Positions 1-4,019 of a stretch of DNA of 5,877 nt are shown in pieces (within the stretch, counting starts at the first letter, position 1; every line of letters begins with the position of its first letter). The translations under genes were made by a program, and so were the position numbers. Origin of the DNA: Clostridiales bacterium (GTDB lineage Bacteria; Bacillota; Clostridia; Lachnospirales; Lachnospiraceae); the NCBI GenBank assembly GCA_020859965.1, contig JAJBVF010000149.1:1-5877 (forward strand), read 5' to 3'. The notes below the pieces were generated by a model. It was not told where the DNA came from. It ran no database searches and saw only the letters and a list, made by a program, of their open reading frames with translations.

Positions 1-51
1 CAAAAAAACAATTGCCTGTCCAATAATGTTCTGAAAACATTCATTTCACTG

Positions 52-80
52 TTTCTTTTTCGCTTTATTTCTGTTATGAT
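52..80 (+). promoter_or_regulatory. Probable extended -10 promoter for the DUF402 gene
   Basis: TATGAT at 75-80 is preceded by TGT at 72-74, giving an extended -10 element. With a 17-bp spacer the -35 position is TTTCTT at 52-57, a weak match to TTGACA, as is usual when an extended -10 is present. The region is A/T-rich, and transcription would start near 87, leaving a leader of about 100 nt before the DUF402 start codon. The call rests on pattern match only. Confidence 0.5.
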
Positions 81-176
81 ACCTGAAAGAACGGCAGGCG
101 AAAAGAGCGGTGTTCTCCTGCATTTAAAGGCAAAGATATGCTTATGGAAAAACAGGCAAACGTACAAGAATAAAAA

Positions 177-183
177 AGGAGGG
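177..183 (+). promoter_or_regulatory. Strong ribosome binding site of the DUF402 gene
   Basis: AGGAGGG lies 4 nt before the ATG at 188 and is a near-perfect match to the anti-Shine-Dalgarno sequence. It fixes that ATG as the start of the DUF402 protein. Confidence 0.85.
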
Positions 184-187
184 TCCT

Positions 188-694
188 ATGGACGGTATCC
201 GGCTATACCGAAAAAGAATCATTCCGGAGGAATGCATTCTGCTTGACGATGATATTATCCTGCATGCGGACAACGAAGTCATTCTCACAAAATGGCACAC
301 AATCCGCCCGAAAAAGACTTTGCACCACGGCTACTCCTGTTATTTTATGGAGCGCGGCTACAAAGTCAGCAAATTCTATGACCATGAAAACCATCTGATC
401 AGCTGGTACTGCGATATCATCGAGTACGAGTACAGTGAAAAGGAAAACAGCTATACCTTTACCGACCTGCTGGTCGATGTGATCGTCTATCCAGACGGCT
501 TTGTCCGCGTCGTAGATCTGGACGAGCTTGCAGACGCTGCGCGGGACGGACTGATCACGAAAGATCAGATGCAGCGCGCGCTGCGCAGAACAGACAAGCT
601 GCTCTCCGTCATCTACAAAGGCGCCTTCGGCAAGCTGCAGAAATACATAGAAGATGTGGAAGCGAGCGCAGAACATTGTAATATTACAAAGTAA
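188..694 (+). CDS. DUF402 domain-containing protein
   Basis: This 168-residue soluble protein belongs to the DUF402 family (FomD/Sa1684-like fold). Some characterised members hydrolyse nucleoside di- or triphosphates or related phosphoesters with divalent metals. Visible family marks are the Trp at 36 (TKWHTIRPKK), the aromatic-acidic block SWYCDIIEY (72-80) and the core FTDLLVDVIVYPDG (91-104) followed by VVDLDEL (108-114). The acidic residues D76, D93, D97, D110, D112 and E113 are the likely metal or substrate ligands, assigned by family resemblance rather than alignment. A helical tail (about 115-160) follows. There is no signal peptide or membrane segment, so it is cytoplasmic. Length is normal for the family and the start is fixed by a strong ribosome binding site. 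It seems to be a single-gene unit; the next gene has its own promoter. The family call is firm; substrate and cellular role are unknown. Confidence 0.85.
   Translation: MDGIRLYRKRIIPEECILLDDDIILHADNEVILTKWHTIRPKKTLHHGYSCYFMERGYKVSKFYDHENHLISWYCDIIEYEYSEKENSYTFTDLLVDVIVYPDGFVRVVDLDELADAARDGLITKDQMQRALRRTDKLLSVIYKGAFGKLQKYIEDVEASAEHCNITK
676..689. repeat. Perfect 14-bp palindrome at the end of the DUF402 gene
   Basis: TTGTAATATTACAA is a perfect inverted repeat (TTGTAAT / ATTACAA) without spacer. It overlaps the last codons of the DUF402 gene (Cys-Asn-Ile-Thr) and lies 33 bp before the -35 element of the next gene. The symmetry resembles an operator for a dimeric regulator, but no regulator is encoded in the window and the A/T-rich composition makes chance plausible. 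It lacks the GC-rich stem and T-run of a terminator. Confidence 0.35.
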
Positions 695-722
695 CAAATC
701 AAAAAACTATGTCAAATACGTA

Positions 723-751
723 TTGTACTTCCTTAAGCAAAATGATATAAT
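723..751 (+). promoter_or_regulatory. Strong sigma-A type promoter of the secreted-protein gene
   Basis: TTGTAC (723-728) and a consensus TATAAT (746-751) are separated by exactly 17 bp, and TGA at 743-745 gives an extended -10. Transcription should start near 758, leaving a leader of roughly 55 nt before the ATG at 812. This is the best promoter in the window and suggests the downstream gene is well expressed. Confidence 0.85.
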
Positions 752-811
752 CAGGGAAATGAGGGTGCAACTGCTACTATATCACACAATTTTATCAGAA
801 AGGGATCAGTT

Positions 812-1570
812 ATGAAAAAATTAACCAAAAGAATGATCAGTCTGCTCCTTGCATGCATCATGCTGTTCGGCGCAGTCCCGGTATCTGCTGACACTACAGG
901 TATACCATCCAGCCAGGTCGTATATCAGACTTCAACATCCAGTTCGTATCAATATGGATATATCTCTCTTAACGATCTGTCCGCAAAAGTCAAATCCCCG
1001 AAGAGCTCCAATACCTCTGTAGCATCTGTTTATTCACTTTCAAACGGAACATATACGAGCAAAAATTACGAATACGACAGCTCCAGTTCAAACAGATATG
1101 CCACCATTACTCTGAAGCTCAAAAAGGCAGGCACTACCAAAGTCACCTACAAAGTAGGAAGTACTTCCTATACAACAAAAGTTACCGTAAAAGCTTACAG
1201 CAACCCGGTTAAAAAGATCACCCTCACAAACGTGAACAGCAGTAAGAACTTTGCTTCTGCCAGCAAGACCTCCGCTAATGTTTATGATAATGACTCTCTG
1301 AAACTGAGCAAGACTACTTCCAATGCAAAACTGAATCTGACTGCGGCAAGTGGCTGGAAAATATCAAGCATCTATGTATCGGATTCAAAATACGCAGATA
1401 ATGTCTCTACAGATAATTCTTTCTCCCGCTCTTACAGTTCAGGAAAGGAAGTATCCAGTGTAAAAAATCTGAACATCGGCAAACTGACAGCCGGAAGAAA
1501 CCATTATCTCTATATTACTTTTGTCAACAGCAAAACAAACGGCACACTCGAAGTCTCCTACAGCTTCTGA
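812..1570 (+). CDS. Secreted Ser/Thr/Lys-rich protein with Ig-like (BIG2-like) domain
   Basis: This 252-residue protein starts with a classical Sec signal peptide: a basic n-region (KKLTKR), a hydrophobic core (about 8-22) and a Val-Ser-Ala site after residue 26. LLAC at 12-15 vaguely resembles a lipobox, but it lies inside the hydrophobic core, so release by signal peptidase I is more likely. The mature protein has no cysteine, no LPXTG sorting signal and no C-terminal membrane anchor. Residues about 33-128 look like a bacterial Ig-like domain: NTSVASV (67-73), then KAGTTKVTYKVG (105-116) and TKVTVKAY (122-129) follow the beta-strand pattern of BIG2 repeats. Residues about 133-252 form a second beta-rich region (KKITLTNV, then GTLEVSYSF at the end). 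No catalytic motif is visible. AAAGGGA (799-805) is the ribosome binding site. The gene is visibly more A/T-rich than the operon to its right. A surface, adhesion or matrix role is inference. Confidence 0.8.
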   Translation: MKKLTKRMISLLLACIMLFGAVPVSADTTGIPSSQVVYQTSTSSSYQYGYISLNDLSAKVKSPKSSNTSVASVYSLSNGTYTSKNYEYDSSSSNRYATITLKLKKAGTTKVTYKVGSTSYTTKVTVKAYSNPVKKITLTNVNSSKNFASASKTSANVYDNDSLKLSKTTSNAKLNLTAASGWKISSIYVSDSKYADNVSTDNSFSRSYSSGKEVSSVKNLNIGKLTAGRNHYLYITFVNSKTNGTLEVSYSF

Positions 1571-1618
1571 ATTCCTGTAAGAAATTTCCGCCGTCTTACG
1601 CCCTCATTGTAGCCAGAG

Positions 1619-1671
1619 AACAAGTCAGAGAACCGCAAGATACGTTCTCTGGCTTGTTTGTTTTGATTTTG
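1619..1671 (+). terminator. Rho-independent terminator of the secreted-protein gene
   Basis: CAAGTCAGAGAAC (1621-1633) pairs with GTTCTCTGGCTTG (1644-1656): 13 bp with a single G-U pair and a 10-nt loop, extendable by two A-U pairs. A T-rich tract (TTTGTTTTGATTTT, 1657-1670) follows. It ends the + strand transcript just before the converging TraX-family gene. On the opposite strand the hairpin is not followed by a T-run, so it is a weaker terminator for the - strand operon. A second upstream arm (1612-1621) could also pair with 1644-1653. Confidence 0.8.
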
Positions 1672-2544
1672 TCAACTCAGAAACATCACCACAATACCCA
1701 GCACCAGTAAATGCAGCGGATAAAACACATAGTACGCGTATTTCGGCAAACGTTCCTTCCGCTCACCTGTGTAGCACCAGATTCCATAAAACGCCAGCGG
1801 TCCGCTCACATACAGCAGGCTGATCAGGGCACCAAGCACCAGTTTCAGTCCTTTTTTATCATAAAGGAGATAAAACACTGCTGTCAGAAGAACCATGCAA
1901 AGTCCGAATTCTCCGCGCAGCATCGTCACCCAGAGTATCGCGCAGAGCACCAGAAGCAGCTGCAGCAATACCACAGCTATACGCGAACCTCTTCCGCTTC
2001 CATCCTCAGCTCTTTTCCCGAGCATCCGAAGAAAATAAAGCATCATCAGGCAGACTGCCATGGTGACCAGCGCATTCTGGCTGCTCCAGTCCATCCATTT
2101 GCCGCTGATCGCCAGATCATATGGGATCTCACTGATCACAGCAAAACCCAGAAGACGCAGCAGATAATTCCGGTAATCAGAAGTGTACAGAAATCCTTCT
2201 ACGAGAAGGAATGCAAAAATCGGCACGGCCAGTCCTCCGATGATCTGCATGACCGAGCCAACGCCTGCAAGTGTCATCAACTGCGAGTCTGTTTCCATAG
2301 CTGCGGACAGTTCTTCCTGTGTGTACTGATCAAGATGAATCAATCCATTTTCTACAACCGCAATGCCAATATTCTGGATCAGCATTGCAGCGCACGCAAA
2401 CTGTTTCAGTCCATCCGCAGTAAAACCGGGCAGATTCCACTGTACACCCCGGCGTCCCATTCCTGCTGCCATTTCCGTCCGATGCTCCCTTCTGCTCAAA
2501 TACATCTGTAAGTTTCTCTTGTTACCGCATTTGCGCATACTCAC
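1672..2544 (-). CDS. TraX-family multi-pass membrane protein
   Basis: The protein has 290 residues from a GTG start. TraX of the F plasmid acetylates the pilin N-terminus; chromosomal relatives in Firmicutes resemble membrane acyltransferases and their substrates are unknown. Family marks are IIGGLAVPIFAFLLVEGF (101-118), YLLRLLGFAVISEIPYDL (127-144), SQNALVTM (155-162) and the C-terminal YTGERKERLPKYAYYVFYPLHLLVL (258-282, including H278). There are about seven to eight hydrophobic segments. The start is uncertain: GTG at 2544 has GGAAG (2551-2555) at 6 nt and overlaps the GH53 gene by 23 nt; ATG at 2538 and later Met codons (residues 14, 25, 29) are alternatives. The first 35-40 residues are basic and lie before the usual start of family similarity. 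Oddity: the family's usual Asp-His pair in the first membrane segment (MLIDHIG) is Gln-Asn here (MLIQNIG, 54-60). It is the last gene of the operon. No conjugation genes are nearby, so a pilus role is unlikely. Confidence 0.85.
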   Translation of the reverse strand: MSMRKCGNKRNLQMYLSRREHRTEMAAGMGRRGVQWNLPGFTADGLKQFACAAMLIQNIGIAVVENGLIHLDQYTQEELSAAMETDSQLMTLAGVGSVMQIIGGLAVPIFAFLLVEGFLYTSDYRNYLLRLLGFAVISEIPYDLAISGKWMDWSSQNALVTMAVCLMMLYFLRMLGKRAEDGSGRGSRIAVVLLQLLLVLCAILWVTMLRGEFGLCMVLLTAVFYLLYDKKGLKLVLGALISLLYVSGPLAFYGIWCYTGERKERLPKYAYYVFYPLHLLVLGIVVMFLS

Positions 2545-3781
2545 GAATCACTTCCAATGCCGGAAGCGTATTCCCGTCATAGTCAAACAGCGCCTGATTG
2601 GCCCACTCATTTCCATACGGTCCCGGCTCCTGAATGTATTCACAGGAAGCCGCGTTTGCCCATCCTACATTCGGCACCGGAAGCCAGGCCGGCTCCCAGT
2701 ATATAAAACCTTTTCCAAGACCATTCGGCACCTGGCGGATCACCTGAATCACATCCCGCATAAAATCTGCCTGCCCCTGCGGCGTCATCGGATAGGGTAC
2801 CGCAGCAACAATCTTCGGCTTCGTCGCCATACCTTTGCGCTCCTGCGGTTCCAGTTTCTCATACGCGGCATAATCCTCCATCGTAAATCCCATCGACACC
2901 TCCGCCACGACCAGTTTCTTTCCATAGCGCAGCGCAATGTCATTCATATTGTCGCGCAGCATATCAAGCGAGCCATGCCAGAACGGATAGTAAGAAAGTC
3001 CGATATACTCAAAGTCCTCCCCACCGTTCGCAAAATAGCGGTCGAACCAGGTGCGATAAAGCTGATTGTTCCCTCCATTATCCAGATGAAGCATACTATG
3101 GATTTTTTGCGCAGCATTTATTCTGTTTTCAAAATCACGCACCGCGCGAATTCCGGCGTTCACAAAGGATGCCACATTCCTGTATGCCTGATCAGGAGCG
3201 GCATCCGGCGCATCCTCCGTATCCGCCGAATCAGAACAAGGGGACATTTCTACCGGCAGAGAAGGAGCAGGCGTTTCTTTTGTCAACTGCCCCAACGGCC
3301 AGAGCAGACCATTCGACAATTCATTGCCAACCGCCACTATCTGCGGCAAAATATCTTCTTCCCGACAGCGCTTCAGCACCTGCATCGTAAAATCATAGAT
3401 TGCCTGCGTCAGCTCTCCCGCATTCATTCCGCGCCATGCCTTCGGCACACGTTGTTTTCCGGGATCTGCCCAGAAATCACTGTAATGAAAATCCAGCAGC
3501 CAGCCAATGCCCAGATTCTTCGCCCGTTTCGCGAGTGCAAGAGTCGTCTCAATGTCGCCGCCGCCCGCGCCATATGAATTTCCCTCCGCGTCAAACGGAT
3601 CATTCCAGAGGCGCAGCCGCACCAGATTCATGCCGTATCTCTGCAGGATTTCCATGGCATCTCCAGCAGCAGCGCAACGCAAAGCGTTCTCTCCATCGCT
3701 GCTGCGATCATAAAATGTACCGCCGTTTTTTTCCACTGCCTGCAGCGTGGAAAGATCCATTCCTGTAATCCAATCGCTCAT
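2522..3781 (-). CDS. GH53 arabinogalactan endo-beta-1,4-galactanase, intracellular type
   Basis: This 419-residue enzyme should hydrolyse internal beta-1,4-galactosyl bonds of type I (arabino)galactan, the side chains of pectin. The GH53 (beta/alpha)8 barrel is complete: TGMDLSTL (6-13), NLVRLRLWNDP (52-62), LLDFHYSDFWADPGKQ (95-110), PKAW (113-116), VGNELSNGLLWPLG (151-164), YIGLSYYPFWHG (259-270), LVVAEVSMGF (290-299), FIYWEPAW (359-366) and ANQALFDYDGNTLPAL (394-409). By family precedent E154 is the acid/base and E294 the nucleophile. The protein begins directly at the catalytic domain with no signal peptide, unlike typical secreted GH53 enzymes, so it probably acts in the cytoplasm on imported oligosaccharides. 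An acidic Pro/Ala/Ser/Asp-rich insert occupies about 166-200, just after the acid/base strand. There is no binding module. GGAAGG (3790-3795) lies 8 nt before the ATG, and the gap to the zinc-ribbon gene is 4 nt, so translation is probably coupled. The family call is firm; exact substrate and location are inferred. Confidence 0.93.
   Translation of the reverse strand: MSDWITGMDLSTLQAVEKNGGTFYDRSSDGENALRCAAAGDAMEILQRYGMNLVRLRLWNDPFDAEGNSYGAGGGDIETTLALAKRAKNLGIGWLLDFHYSDFWADPGKQRVPKAWRGMNAGELTQAIYDFTMQVLKRCREEDILPQIVAVGNELSNGLLWPLGQLTKETPAPSLPVEMSPCSDSADTEDAPDAAPDQAYRNVASFVNAGIRAVRDFENRINAAQKIHSMLHLDNGGNNQLYRTWFDRYFANGGEDFEYIGLSYYPFWHGSLDMLRDNMNDIALRYGKKLVVAEVSMGFTMEDYAAYEKLEPQERKGMATKPKIVAAVPYPMTPQGQADFMRDVIQVIRQVPNGLGKGFIYWEPAWLPVPNVGWANAASCEYIQEPGPYGNEWANQALFDYDGNTLPALEVIREYAQMR
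2551..2555 (-). promoter_or_regulatory. Ribosome binding site favouring the GTG start of the TraX-family gene
   Basis: GGAAG on the minus strand lies 6 nt before GTG at 2544 but 12 nt before ATG at 2538. The spacing favours GTG, though the match is modest. The site is inside the GH53 gene, consistent with coupled translation. Confidence 0.5.
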
Positions 3782-3785
3782 AAAC

Positions 3786-4019
3786 TCAGCCTTCCGAGAA
3801 ATCCTCGAAATCCTTCTCTTCGAACCGCCGCATCATCGCGCCGTAGCGAAAACGTGCCAGCTGATTTTTCTCCAGCACATCAGCCTCGCTGCCGCGATAC
3901 TGGCAGCGGATGCAGTAATACTCCTCTTTTTCTTTGTCATAAAACATGTCCAGGTCCAAATCGCGCATGAAGCAAGACGGACAGCGATAATTTAATTTGC
4001 CTTTTCCAGATTGAGCCAT
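3786..4019 (-). CDS. Small zinc-ribbon protein (CxxC-CxxC)
   Basis: This 77-residue protein has two CxxC knuckles, CPSC (13-16) and CIRC (36-39), spaced as in a zinc ribbon, with aromatic and acidic residues between them (DLDLDMFYDKEKEEYYC). After the ribbon comes a charged, probably helical tail (about 44-77) rich in Glu, Arg and Phe. I do not recognise a specific family; ribbons like this bind nucleic acid or mediate protein contacts. The start is well supported: AAGGAGG (4036-4030) lies 10 nt before the ATG, inside the last codons of the preceding gene, which it overlaps by 28 nt. The stop is 4 nt before the GH53 start. Position and coupling suggest co-expression with the carbohydrate genes, but the sequence does not say why. 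It is a real gene rather than a shadow, given the strong ribosome binding site, the intact zinc site and the tight packing. Confidence 0.85.
   Translation of the reverse strand: MAQSGKGKLNYRCPSCFMRDLDLDMFYDKEKEEYYCIRCQYRGSEADVLEKNQLARFRYGAMMRRFEEKDFEDFSEG

Noticed and set aside
94..121. Hairpin GCAGG / CCTGC in the DUF402 leader
   Set aside because: Five base pairs around an 18-nt loop is too weak to call a riboswitch or attenuator, and no known leader motif is visible.
203..697. 164-codon open frame on the - strand
   Set aside because: It is antisense to the DUF402 gene, which has a strong ribosome binding site and clear family motifs.
823..860. Lipoprotein signal (LLAC) in the secreted protein
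   Set aside because: The cysteine sits in the middle of the hydrophobic core and a better signal peptidase I site (VSA) follows at residues 24-26.
1155..1170. Perfect 16-bp palindrome TAGGAAGTACTTCCTA
   Set aside because: It lies inside the secreted-protein gene encoding Gly-Ser-Thr-Ser-Tyr; low-complexity codons explain it and no neighbouring signal suggests a regulatory role.
1711..2511. 266-codon open frame on the + strand
   Set aside because: It mirrors the TraX-family gene; the His/Gln/Ser-rich composition is typical of a shadow frame.
1672..2544. Conjugative element suggested by the TraX similarity
   Set aside because: No relaxase, pilus, integrase or repeat structure is present, and TraX relatives are common chromosomal genes in Firmicutes.
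2363..3577. 404-codon open frame on the + strand
   Set aside because: It is antisense to the GH53 and TraX-family genes, its translation is Arg/His/Ile-rich without family resemblance, and the opposite strand carries intact catalytic motifs.
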